Assembly (NCBI GenBank): GCA_963971225.1
Contig: OZ020269.1
Coordinates: 45,653,264-45,717,263 of the forward strand
DNA from: Melieria omissa
Taxonomy: Eukaryota > Arthropoda > Insecta > Diptera > Ulidiidae
Reading direction: 5' to 3'
Length of the DNA: 64,000 nt
A program made the position numbers and the translations under genes. Positions 11,490 through 22,106 of this stretch are shown piece after piece. The notes under the pieces are model-generated. The model worked only from the letters and a program-made list of their open reading frames with translations, was not told the DNA's origin and searched no databases. Numbering within the stretch: position 1 is the stretch's first letter; every line of letters begins with the position of its first letter.

Positions 11490-11876
11490 TTGCCAATGTA
11501 TAATGTTGGATACTACACCGAGATAGCCAGTTTGATTGAGTATATTTTGTGTTTGCCAGGGACGAGTGCTTCTGTTGATAGCGCGTTTTCTGCCGTCAAT
11601 AAATCTTGGACGGAAGAAAAGTCAGGACTAAAACTCGACACTCTAAAAGCGATGCTCATGGTGAAATGCAATTATTAATTTTACAAAATGCACATATTCA
11701 TGTGTAGAGTTCTACAACTTTTTGAAAACGAAATCTGATTTACTCCGCCAAATTGCTAAAAAGGGTAAATATTCCACCATATGTGATGCCAATGCGTGTG
11801 CAATTGACTTTGAAGACGATGATGACGACGACGACAACGATGAAGCTGTAGCAATGGTAGTTGATATGGATAAATA
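11490..11876 (+). pseudogene. hAT transposase C-terminal dimerisation domain remnant
   Basis: The frame 11490-11678 contains LPGTSASVDSAFSAVNKSWT and KLDTLKAMLMVKCN, the hallmark of the hAT dimerisation domain. After a frame change it continues (LLRQIAKKGKYSTICDANAC) into an acidic tail and a stop near 11876. The rest of the transposase is absent, and I cannot identify hAT terminal repeats. It is a fragment lying between two LINE insertions. The 237 bases before it (11253-11489) hold no recognised feature. Confidence 0.75.
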
Positions 11877-12077
11877 AAATATGTATTGTTTTTCAGAAAA
11901 ATTTAAAATTTTGTATATCCGTTTTTTATGCTTTTTTTCCAATTCGATATCCCGCGAAATTGTCAAACCTACTGGATTTATCCTTCTTTTCAGCCAAAAA
12001 GAGATGGCATGGTTAGTTATAAATGAACCTTCGTCAGTTGGCTCACAATTGGAGGTTACTTAAATGCTATTATTTTA
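11877..12077. other. AT-rich gap without recognised feature
   Basis: I see no motif or supported frame here. It is probably the 3' flank of the hAT remnant and the target of the LINE whose 3' end follows. Confidence 0.4.
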
Positions 12078-12179
12078 TTATTATTAGTGGCGATAGTGCA
12101 CCGCGACCTAAGGATCTATTGTGCCCCCTTCATGGACTCACAGTTCATCTGTGAGCCCAACTACTGAGAGGAACTTTAG

Positions 12180-12692
12180 TACGTGGGCAGTCCGATAAGT
12201 ACTTAGCCCCACCACCCGATGGTGCCACTATCGTAAAAGAAATTTACTATCGTGTAGTACATCCTCGTAGACGCCTACTACCATATTGGATTTGTAGTTC
12301 TGTTTTGACCGCGTGTGGAAACGAACGTGTTCGCGGATTTTAGAAAAATGGAAAAAGAGCAATATCGGTCGGAGATTCGCCAAATTGGTCGCATTAGGCT
12401 ACGAACAGCTGCCCCATCCACCGTATTCTCCAGATTTGACCCCGTGTGACTTTTTTTTGTTTCCAAACTTGAAAAAGTCACTCGCCGGGCAGAAATTTTA
12501 GTCGAATGAGGAGGTTATCGCCGCAATGGAGGCCTCCAGAAAACGTATTTTTCAGACGGGTTAAAGAAGTTGGAGCATCGCTGGGTCAAGTGTATCGAGT
12601 TGAAAGGAGACTAGGTTGAGAAATAAATCGCCACTTTTCCAAAATTTTCGTTTTTCTTTTGTAGGCTAAGTACTTATCGGACCACCCACGTA
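12180..12692 (+). mobile_element. Internally deleted mariner (509 bp)
   Basis: TA duplications at 12180-12181 and 12691-12692 flank 12182-12690, whose ends are about 27 bp inverted repeats starting CGTGGGCAGTCCGATAAG on the left. Inside, the first codons of a mariner transposase (MEKEQYRSEIR) run directly into its C-terminal third (QLPHPPYSPDLTPCDFFLFP), so about 700 bp of the centre is missing. The first two catalytic Asp are lost. This is the kind of deletion derivative that gives rise to MITEs. It sits in the 3' UTR of LINE copy 1. Confidence 0.9.
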
Positions 12693-14261
12693 TACACTGC
12701 GGGACACTTGATTACCCTCACTTTACTTTGTTAGCTAAGATTTTTGTTATGAAGTCAAAAACTTTTTTTTTAATGTCAAAATTTTCTGGACACTTAGTTA
12801 CATGTGTTCCTGTTTTTGAACCGCCAAAATTGTATGTAAAATGATGATGAACCACAATTTTGTCCTGTTAAGCCTATTTCAAGTGGGACACTTGATTACC
12901 CTCACTCATAGAAAACAAAGAAAATAGAGGTAAGTCTTCATTACATTCATTAATTTTTTATTACTAATGTTGTGTATGGCCACCATTACTGCAAATAACC
13001 TCAAAAAGACGAGAAGGTGAAGAGTTGTCCAACGATGTAAGATAATTTTCAGGGATTTCGGAAAATGCATTTTCAATTGTGTCTATAAGACGCTATCAGC
13101 ATAAATTTTACGTGTCAACCATCCCCAAACATTTTCGATTATGTTTGGATCGGATGAGAATGCAGGCCAATCTGTTTCATTAACATTTTCCGCTTCAAAC
13201 CAATCCTTCACCAACTAGCGGTGTGAATGGCAGCGTTATCATGCTAGAAAATCCAGCGTTTCCCCGCGAATATTTCGTCAAAGTTTACAAATTTCATCTT
13301 TAACATTGCCATATAATTCTGTGAAATTTGGCGCCTTTCCAATATAGTTAAATTAATTGCGCCATAGGCCGACATTGCTGCCCACAACATAACTGAGAAT
13401 GCAGCTGAATGACGCCGCGACAGAAATCGTTCAGATTTTCTTAGATCGTGAAAATAGTGTTAGAAGTCATTGGGTCCGTCCAAATTAAATTTCGTTTCGT
13501 CGGAAAAGATGACTGACTTCCACTCCTGCTGCCAACTGAGATGAGCTCGCGCGAACTCTAAGCGTACCGTTTTTTGACTTTGCAGTAAACGTGGTTTTTT
13601 TGCAGCCTTTTGCATTTGATGTAAGGACACTGCTTAATTATTCTTCGGACAGTGCCGACACTGGCTGTCGTCCCGGTTAGACCTCGTATGTGACCCGCAG
13701 ACGCAGAGAAATTGGACGCTTCACGAAGAATTGCTCTTCTCTCTCTAAGAGAAGTTGCTGTTGCGGTACGACCTTTGCAGTTTTTGCCATAAGTTGTGGG
13801 TGTTTTATGAAAATGGTTTACTACCCATGGATCGCGATCGATTCTGCGAGCGATTTCGCGGTTACTTATGTTTTCCTCCTTGTTCGCCGAAATTCGTCCC
13901 CTTTCCAATTCTTTTAAGGTTTTACTGCGGGCCATTGCATCTGCCGTCTGTAAATTTCGCAAAAATTATATGCTTAATACTTTCAATTCAGTTTTTCAAA
14001 CCGATTTACACTAATCCTACCTTCTAACACTTGTTACAGGTCTAAAACTGCAATGAGGGTAATCAAGTGTCCCACTTGAAATAGGCTTAAAAGGACAAAA
14101 ATGTGGTTCATCATCACTTTGCATATAATTTTGGCGGTTCAAAACCAGGAACACATGTAACTGTCCAGAAAATTTTGACATTAAAAAAACAGTTTTTGAC
14201 TTCATAACAAAAATCTTAGCTAACAAAGTAAAGTGAGGGTAATCAAGTGTCCCGCAGTGTA
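12693..14261 (-). mobile_element. Tc1-like element with 220 bp inverted repeats
   Basis: The element spans 12695-14259 with TA duplications at 12693-12694 and 14260-14261. Both ends begin CACTGCGGGACACTTGATTA. Each arm, about 220 bp long, carries GGGACACTTGATTACCCTCA at both its outer and inner edge, giving four copies, as in Tc1 relatives with paired binding sites. It lies immediately beside the deleted mariner: the two share adjoining TA dinucleotides of one TATA target. Confidence 0.92.
12925..13949 (-). pseudogene. Tc1-like DD34E transposase, broken
   Basis: The 5' part (13949-13558) reads MARSKTLKELERGRISANKE and includes the helix-turn-helix segments ISNREIARRIDRDP and TASVGTVRRIIKQ. 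A frameshift near 13560 moves to the catalytic half: WKSVIFSDETKFNLDGP (first Asp), VMLWAAMSAYGAINL, HDNAAIHTA (second Asp) and FSSDPNIIENVWGWL (Glu). Stops occur after NDF and after KRWIF. The order and motifs are those of a Tc1-family enzyme. The copy is inactive. Confidence 0.85.
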
Positions 14262-14273
14262 TCTCCTATACCT

Positions 14274-16216
14274 CTAATCCCAGTTCGCACTTCTGACGAG
14301 GTATTCCCCTAGGTGCTTCTTCCGATCATGCATAAGTACAGGGCATTCTCCTAGTATGTGCATTGCAGTTTCATTTTCCTGCGAACAGAACCTGCAATGT
14401 CCGTTTGCACGGATTCCTAGTTTAGTTAGGTGATAATTCAACCTACAATGCCCTGTCATGATACCTGTACTGATTCTCAGGTTATTCTTTGATAAACTCA
14501 TACATTCCTCGAATCGTTTCCTACTATATGACCCGATAATCGCCTTGGAATGTTCCAGACCTGGTTGATTGTCCCAGTATTTATTCCTGCTGCTTATCTC
14601 GTCTTTCCTGGTTAGGATTGATAAAGCCCCCGTTTTCCAGTCCACAAAAAGGTTCTGGGCCGACGAATGGGCTTGAGGCACCCCTTCTTGCCAGTTCGTC
14701 GGCCGCCTCGTTTCCTACTATACTTAGGTTAGGTTAGGTTAGGTTAGAGTGGCAGCTTGAAGAGCTCACGTAGGCCACGTTGCGGCCCGTTGTGGTACCA
14801 CGTGAAGGACGTGGCTGCCCTTCAGTCTTGCACACCACCCCCGGGTGTTAGGCAGGAGCCATCCCGATTCTACAATGAATCGGGCGATGCGGCCGATGCT
14901 GGGTCCTGTTAGGTCGGCCAAGCTGCTGAAGAACGGCGCACCTAGAACCCGGAGATGTCTCCTCGCTAGTGCTGGGCAGTGGCACATCAGGTCGCTCGCA
15001 TCGTCAAAGCTGCGGCAGAAGTCATTGAACGGAAGATGGGTGGCCCGGAACCCAGAGGACCCATACCTGATTGTGCAGGCCTAGCTCATTAAGCTTTTCA
15101 AGGCATTCTATCACCGTTTCGAGAATACCTGGTATGAGCTTAGTGCCTTGATTGCCGCTTGGCTATCAGACAGGATCGCAATTTGCCGATTCCGGTAGTT
15201 CCTCGCTAAGTTGACGTAGGCACAGCTTTCAATAGCGTATATTTCCGCTTGAAATATTATTGTGTGCTTACCCGTGGGTTCCGAGTATCTAGTCCTCGGC
15301 CCATATGCACCAATCCCGGTACCTTCATCCGTAAGGGATCCATCCGTGCACCAGTTTATGATGTACTGGTTTATCAGATACGTTTCTGATATCCCTACCC
15401 AGTTCCTTTTGTTACTAAGTTTAGTTTTGAATCTCTTGATAAAGCTGAACTTCGGTGTGATTTTGTCCCTCGGTATTGCTATCTCTGGATACTGGTTCGT
15501 AAAAATATTAATCTTCTTCCGGCCCAAGAATCCTCCAGCCCCGATATTGTTTTCAGTCATCCGTAGCATAGTCCTCTTCACCTGGGTTTGTATATGTATG
15601 TGAAGAGGTGTAAGTTCAAGCAAGCAGAACCTCCATGGATGCTATTGGACACGTTCTCATTGCCTCAGTATTCTTGGAGTGCAACCCCAACTTTGACCTG
15701 CTATGGATCCGCAGGTCATGAAGACTCTGACGGCCTTCCGTATCGTTTCTTCAATATGTCCTTTCCAAAGTAGTGTCTGATCTAGTATTACGCCTAGATA
15801 TTTAACCTCCTTCTGGAATTATATTCTTATTCCATCCAAAGAGATTGGTCTAACAGCATAAAGTTTATATCTCCTTGTAAAGGGTACTATGGTGGTTTTT
15901 GCTGGATTAATATTCAGTTCCACCTAAGCACACTACCGCAGGGTAACTTCAAATTTTCCCCTGCATAGGATTACAATGTCATCTGCATACCCCTGGACCA
16001 TAAGACCAGAGTTAGATAATACTTGCAATAGGTCATTCACCACAAAACTCCACAACAGAGGGGATAAACCCCACCTTAGGACTGTCGTCCGAAAGTAGTT
16101 GTCAACAACTTTCTCCAGAGCTGTCAGTACGAATGAGGTCAGACAAATTGGTCTGAAGCATTTCGGGTCAAGAGGATCCTTCTTCCTGACCTTCGGAATG
16201 AATACCACCTTTGGAA
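14274..16216 (-). pseudogene. LINE ORF2 remnant: RT end, RNase H, zinc knuckle
   Basis: Reading downward, 16216-15950 encodes VVFIPKVRKKDPLDP and a GYADDIVILCRGKFE block, but an internal deletion fuses the thumb-side region (VDNYFRTTVLRWGLSPLLW). RNase H follows at about 15590-15110, with WCTDGSLTDEGTG, FQAEIYAIESCAY and ILSDSQAAIKAL. The C-terminal knuckle at 14681-14274 has GHCRLNYHLTKLG and a CRFCSQENETAMHILGECP block (C-x2-C-x8-H-x4-C). Frames shift repeatedly and the nested insertion at 14724-15040 separates RNase H from the knuckle. Confidence 0.82.
14724..15040 (-). mobile_element. LINE 3' fragment ending in TTAGG-like repeats
   Basis: This segment is absent from LINE copy 2, so it is an insertion. 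On the minus strand it encodes MCHCPALARRHLRVLGAPFF and GRIARFIVESGWLLP, the C-terminal knuckle region of an RNase H LINE related to the one at 60503-64000. It then ends in CCTAA repeats (TTAGGTTAGGTTAGGTTAGG on the plus strand, 14724-14745). The 5' part is truncated. I see no clear target duplication. Confidence 0.85.
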
Positions 16217-17659
16217 AATTTGATTTTTCCGCCCAGATATCTTGTGAAAGAGAGAAAACTGAAGTAATTGATAAAACTATACCATTTAAACAATATACAG
16301 TATTAGGATACTGACAACTGTCAACATAGTTTTTCATTTTCTTCAAGTAAATTTCGATATTGTTATTCTCATGAAGAGCTGATCGGAAAAGATTTTTATC
16401 AAAAAGAACATGGCTATTCAAACAATCAAAAAGTCTGTTTATGTTTTCAATAAATATAGCTGTGGACAAAGTTTTGGCTGTCTTCTTAAACGTCAGTTGC
16501 TTTGCAACAGTACAAAGCATCATGTAAACAAAAAAGGCAACAGTGTTATCTTGCATCGTGTTCGTGAACGCATCCAATAAGCAATCGATCGTATCGGCTT
16601 CGTAAACTACGCATCACTATTATCGATGATGCATTGACATTTTTATTTTTTCAAGATGGCTGAGGGTGAAACATATGTCTGAGATATTTTACAATAATTC
16701 ACAAATAAATGTACTCTTTTAACATTTTCATTTGATAGACGATGGAGCTACAACTTTACAAAATTACTGGTTCAACGAGATTGAAAAATTACGCGGACTT
16801 TTGTGCTAAAAGAGAAAAAATTTTTTTGACTTCTCCGAGTTTGTTTTTTTTTTAAATTATGCTCATAACAACTGAACCCTTGCTGCACATTTTTGCACTT
16901 AGCATTGCTAAAATAGTTTGCAATATTAATTTTGCAGTATTTGCTTGCATCAGAACCATTCGTAAGCAAAGCAGAGCTGTCACATGAATGTATGCAATAT
17001 ATCACGACTGCATACCTAACTGGCATCACGACAGTAGTGATAGAGCATCACTGATTTGCATAGGGATGTTTAAGAAGACAGCCTTTTTCTTTGCAATCAT
17101 TATAACACCCATTTTCAACCAAAGATTTTATGGCTGCGGATACAGTATGGCTAAATATTTGAGTTGCGTTTGAATTAGGATGAATATGCTTTGTTGTCAA
17201 TTTGGGATAAAGGCTGGTTGAATTGTTGTTATCCAATTCATATAACCTGCAAATAATCGACCAAGAAATTTGTCCATCAGGCGAAGTGATATCATTTCGT
17301 GTTAAAATATTTCTTAATGATTTTATTAGACGGGGAACATCGTACAAAATTGTTTTCGAATCTACGACGGTAAATGGCGATTCAGACGTTATTCCCAATT
17401 TAGCGAATGAAGATCTGTTGTTTGACCCTTGATCACACGCAATTGCTCTTACGTTTATACCCTGTTTTGAGAAATTTATACATTATTTTTTAGAATTTCT
17501 TTAACCCTTCGATGAGTGATAATTCTGAACTTCACGGCCGTGTGACAAGGTCCGGACCTTTTTTTTGGAAATTAGGGTTTTTTCATGAACAAATTTGTTT
17601 TATTTTTTTATTTTTGTGTTTTTATTTATAACTAAATACTACATACTAAAATAAAATTT

Positions 17660-19674
17660 TTAATTTTTTTGTTTTCCTCCATTTTTCTTAATTTTACTAT
17701 GAAAAAGCTTTAAAACTATTGTTGTTGAGCGTGTTCCGCTTGTCCGCTTGTCCCGCCCGCAAGTGTTGCAGCGATGTAGAACTGTGCTGTGTTCTCCACA
17801 AACAGCGTTGCCGCATCCGAAGCAGTAGGCCCTCGTTTTCCGCTGCCGCCCGTACTCAGAACGGCAAAGGCAACATGACGGTCTATTCGCCCTAGCCGCA
17901 AACGACGGTGCATCGGCTTCTACCGGTCTTGATATCATCTGAAATGAACAAAAAAAATAAAAAACAAATAAATACACAATCTTCTCTTGAATTTGAAGGT
18001 GTTTTTTCTTACCCTGACATCAAATGCTTCCATCGCATTGCGTATCCTTGGATATGCGGTTATATGGTTATTAAGGGCACGTTCCTCGATATTTGGTGTG
18101 GCCAATTGTTTAGTGAGAACAGGAACCGCCGTCACTTCTTTTTATCGGCTCCATCTCATTATAAATTGTAAAAGCAGCCAATGCAGCGACGTCCAGCATA
18201 TTATAGAACATGGCCAGTGGCCAGCGTTTCGTTGATCGCTTGCATGTGTACGTGCCAAGCACCTGGTCCATTGTATCAACGCCGCATTTGTTGGCGTTGT
18301 AGTCCAATATGCCAAACGGCTTCCGCTTCTCACTTTGCTCGTCGACACGGCAAGTGTAGTGCATTGTAGACAGCACGTTCACAACTTTATTTTTCTTAGG
18401 TACATATGAGCACAACGCTATGTCCCCTTCGTTGAAGCCGAACAATGTGCTGTTGATGGGGCGCTTCGGGTTCTTCTTCAATTCCCGTGGAACAAAAGTT
18501 TTGTTGTAGCGCATTGTACCAACATATGCGGTGTTCCTCCTCATCAAAATACGCGCCAAATCCAATGTAGTGAAGAAATTATCCGCGTATATTGTGCGGC
18601 CTGCATCCAAATAGTTTTCCGCAAGTTCAAGCACCACGTTCTGCCCCATGATTTACTTCGCGTTCATGGTTAGGCAATTTGCCGGAATATATCATTCCCT
18701 TCAAGGGATAATAAGACTTCGAGTCGCATAACCACCATACTTTTAGACCATACTTAGCCGGCTTTGACGGAATGTAATGCGTGACGCGGTGCGGCCTCTG
18801 TAAGGGAACAACTGCTCATCGACGGTTAGTGCTTCATGAGGAGTGTAAGGTGCTGCCAAGTTATGCTGCAACATTTGCCAAATATCATCGATAGCCGCAG
18901 TTTTACTGTTGATAAGTCGCTGTTGTCGAGTATTTCCATTGTCGAATCGAATGAATTGCTTTATACACATGAAGCGATCGTACGACATCGTAGCTTTGTA
19001 TATTGTAGAACGCGTCGCGCCCCATAATTCCGTAGCAGGTTCACGATTCGATTTTGTGAGTCCAGCATACAAAAGGATAGCTAGAAAGGCGTCAAACTCT
19101 TTCACAGTCACTGGCTTCCACTCCTTTTTCTTCGTGGGATTCGCCAAATTCCATGCAGATGTAACCTCCCTGCCTTTACGATTTGTATCGCGTACTATGA
19201 TGTATATTATTTCCTCGCTGATGATTGAACGAAATATAGTGTAGGGGTCATGTACAGTTCCTGATGGTCCTGGTTTCCTTCTTGTGAAGTCGACCACGTT
19301 ATGAACACGAGTACGAGAAGTTGGTGGTGCTTTTTTCACCATTGAGTGCCATCTTTAGCAATATAGTAGTTTTCATTTGTTTCCGGTGCATCATTTTCTT
19401 CCTCTTCATCATCGTCGTCGTCAATATCTTCATTTATCTCTACGTATCCTTCAGTTTCGGCATCTGACTCTTCAGCGGGTTGGTATGTGCAGTCGTCATC
19501 ATCCTCAGCTTCATTACCAAGTGCAGCAATATCAACTTCTTCATCCATCTCTTCATCCATAAAGTCTGCAAATCTCATATCAGCTGCACGCCTTTCATCC
19601 GCACTCATTTGCTGGTAACGTGTACTACGGCGTACAACCATTTCAGCAATGTCTACATTACTTGCATCTGCCAT
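17660..19674 (-). pseudogene. piggyBac transposase with intron, several frameshifts
   Basis: The gene starts at 19674 (MADASNVDIAEMVVRR) with a very acidic N-terminal region, then the DDE-type core: TVDEQLFPYRGR (first Asp, near 18810), KVWWLCDSKSYYPLKG, TIYADNFFTTLDL (second Asp, near 18590) and KCGVDTMDQV (third Asp, near 18280). A Cys-rich C-terminal finger follows (CCLCRSEYGRQ, YCFGCGNAVCGEH, HRCNTCG). A 74 bp intron with GTAAGA and TTTCAG borders (17939-18012) joins EAFDVR to MISRPVEA in phase 0. Frameshifts near 19340, 18780, 18650 and 18130 break the frame. All catalytic Asp are still present, so decay is recent or partly due to sequencing errors. Confidence 0.9.
17939..18012 (-). other. 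Intron in the piggyBac transposase gene
   Basis: On the minus strand the segment starts GTAAGAAAAAAC and ends TTGTTCATTTCAG, with a pyrimidine-rich 3' part. Both flanking codons are complete. Removing it connects the catalytic core to the Cys-rich C-terminal finger, as required for a typical piggyBac protein. Confidence 0.8.
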
Positions 19675-22106
19675 TTTTATATTTTTGTTTTTATTTTATT
19701 TGTAATACAATTTTACACACGATTTTACTGTTCACAGTCTAAACTTTGACTGATTTGGTTTACGAAACTACAACTTCTTATATACTCTTTCGTACGTATA
19801 CCTGAACGCATGGACATTAGGGATGAAGTAAATTGAAACAACTGGTTTGGTACGTATCCTGCGCACGTGGACATTTAGGTATAAAAATTCCAAGAACTGG
19901 TTCTGTATGAACACCTGCGCATATGGACATTTAGGGATAAAGTATACTCAAAGAACTGGTTTATTGCTTTCAATGAAAGGCACAATACAAATAAAACAAA
20001 AAGTAGCCAGAATTGAAAGAACAAATTAGTTATGTGTTCAAACAATAAAAAAAGTATAATGATGCCCAAAGAACATGCATTTATTAGTCATAGCATGAAA
20101 ATTCAGTACAAGGTCCCTACGGACCTTGTCACACGTCCGCGTACTATTTTCAATAAAACCTCAATAACTCCTAAACTAATGGTCGGATCGCCTTGATTTT
20201 TTTTAAACGATGCGCAACAAAATTCTATTGGAATACATGGTAACTTTATGGGGGTTGTAGTGGCCGAAATAGTAATTTCAGTTTGAAAATGCAAAAAGGT
20301 CCCTAGGGACCTTCTCACTCATCGAAGGGTTAAGTTCATTTGACGTCAAGCCGGTAGAAGAAGCGTAATAGCTCAAAACGTATTTTCAATTTGAATACAG
20401 CCCCCTTAGCATAAAAACGCAAACTTGCCCAGTTAGTTGGATTTTTCTTTCGATTCCATCATCAACAAAGCCCACAACTTCATCAGTAAACATAAATTAA
20501 AACTGTAAATGTTTTCTGACAGAAAATTCATCGAACATCAAAACAGCTTCTTGTTCGTCGATATTCATAACTTGAAAAATGTATGCTATGCTAAACAATC
20601 TTTGGCTCATGCCTGGCTGCAACGATTTTATTGGAGCCCATCTTAGCAACGACGTTTTAGAAGATACATTTAATTTAAGTTCGTCCCTTAGGAATTGGTA
20701 AGAAGCTGAAGAATAAAAGAACATGCTTTGTGCTATAACTTGTTTTTTTTTCTTGCCAAAGAACTCTTTTCTTTTGTAACATTTTACAAAATGTGGCTGT
20801 TGCGGCAAATGCAACTGCTCAGTGCGAACGAGTTTTAAAACAACGGTGAATTAACTTCAAATGACAATATTTATTAATATTTTCTTGTTAACACCGAAGT
20901 TTTTTTTATTCTTTTTTTGTCCGTCGCTCGTTGACCTCTTTTCACCAAAACGGATGTCGCTCGCAGTTCAGTAGGGTTTACATCCCTTTTTTGTTTCCTT
21001 TACAATGTTGCATTTTGTGTAAATTTTTTTGTATTCAAATTAAACAAGTTTTTTTATCTAAATCGGCAACAGTGGCAGTATTATCAGACAAAGATTTCTT
21101 AGTGACAAAATCATCAACTGCCTATTCTATATTAGTCGCTCTTATTTTTTGTATCTTTTATACTTATTCGAAAGCAAATTTTCTGTAATTTCACAAGCTT
21201 TCTCTTTTAGTCATAACTAATGTTTTTTGTTTTTTTAATTTCACAGCATGCGTCCCAATATTTCTTTCTGTAAAATGCTTCGTTTTGTTTCCTTTTTAAA
21301 CAATAATTGCAGTATTGGTCTTCTTCATCTTTTTTTTATGTCTGTTCCCAAATTTTTGGACAAATTTTTCCATGTATTATTTCTCCAAGGATCCTCAAAA
21401 GCCAAAAAATCTGCAATATCTCCCACAGTGTCCATTGAAGAGTCTGACAATTGTATTGGGTCACCACAATTTTTAAATTCAGCGAAAGGAAGTGCTTGAC
21501 GTTGAATCGAAACATATTGATCAATTTCATCATCTATTTCATTGAAATAAAATAAATTGGGGAGCTCTCTGTGTTTGTAAAATTATTTTTTTTAGGTTCA
21601 GGTCGCGTTCTTTTTCAGAAGTCTGTTACCAATAAACTTAGGTTCAAAATGGTTATCACAAATAAATGCTTTGTTGATATTTTCATCTTTTTTGAGATTG
21701 CATTTTGCGATCCATTTATTTCTGAAATATTCAGTTTTCGGAAATTTAACAAGCCGAACTTTAAGGGACCCGAAATCATTCCTATAGCTCCTTTGACAGG
21801 AAAACATTGCGCATTTCTTGTTATTTTTACGCTTACTTATATTCATGATAAAAACTTGATGACGTTAATACGAGTAAAATCAAGTCAAGTTTAAAAAAAA
21901 AGGGTCGTCAACAAAATTTGTTGGAAATTCATTTACGTCAGAATTCGTTTAAAGTTTTAAATTTAAACAAATTTAAATTATTTAATTTAAACAAAATTCA
22001 ACAGTTCGTCGTCGTCGTGAGCGGTCGCGTTTTTACTGCACTCTGCGTTTTCTGGTTTTTTCCCTTCTGAAATGATTTTGAACTAACCAAATTTATATTT
22101 ATTGAA

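Larger units (their letters stand above)
12078..16216 (-). mobile_element. RNase H-bearing LINE, copy 1, heavily invaded
   Basis: This is a minus-strand non-LTR element of the R1/LOA/I group (clade not certain). Its own pieces are 12078-12179 (3' UTR with a (TAA)n-type tail), 14262-14723 and about 15041-16216. The closely similar copy at 49262-50530 and 60116-60270 lacks the insertions and serves as a built-in reference. Here the LINE is interrupted by a deleted mariner, a Tc1-like element and a TTAGG-tailed LINE fragment. Its 5' end is truncated where it meets the P-like gene at about 16216. Confidence 0.85.
17501..20333 (-). mobile_element. piggyBac-family element, 2.8 kb
   Basis: TTAA duplications at 17501-17504 and 20330-20333 flank 17505-20329. 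The ends are CCCTTCGATGAGTGA and its complement, giving the classic TTAACCC piggyBac boundary. A second motif, AAGGTCC, lies inward near both ends. The element carries a near full-length transposase on the minus strand and lies inside the P-like gene, whose frame resumes on the far side. Confidence 0.95.
16217..21846 (-). pseudogene. THAP-domain P-like transposase, disrupted
   Basis: The THAP DNA-binding domain lies at 21846-21598: CAMFSCQ, FPKTEYFRNKWIAKC and ICDNHFEP give the C2CH zinc pattern. The middle domain at 20814-20500 has FFYSSASYQFLRDELKLN and VLMFDEFSVRK; 20490-20340 has VVGFVDDG and then VFMLRGLY. After the piggyBac insertion comes VRAIACDQGSNNRSSFAKLG and VPRLIKSLRNIL (17440-17300), then TAIFIENINRLFDCLNSH near 16460-16400. 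These blocks follow the order of P-element and THAP9-type transposases. About 470 bp between 17050 and 16580 does not match and may be a further insertion. Many stops and frameshifts show long decay. Confidence 0.78.
16217..21900 (-). mobile_element. P-element-like transposon, fragmented
   Basis: A minus-strand P-superfamily gene begins with a THAP domain at 21846 and its pieces run down to about 16217, where a LINE cuts it off. A piggyBac element is inserted at a TTAA site (17501-17504 and 20330-20333). I could not identify the P terminal inverted repeats or an 8 bp duplication. The low end is lost in the LINE insertion, and the high end lies in an AT-rich region next to the CR1/Jockey-type LINE. 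Confidence 0.75.

Noticed and set aside
16590..17060. Possible hAT MITE within the P-like gene, suggested by GCATCACT words at both ends
   Set aside because: The words do not form a proper terminal inverted repeat pair, and the 8 bp flanks do not match.
19377..19749. Plus-strand frames opposite the piggyBac N-terminus
   Set aside because: They are antisense shadows of the acidic Asp/Glu codon run, which reads as His/Leu/Phe-rich sequence on the other strand.
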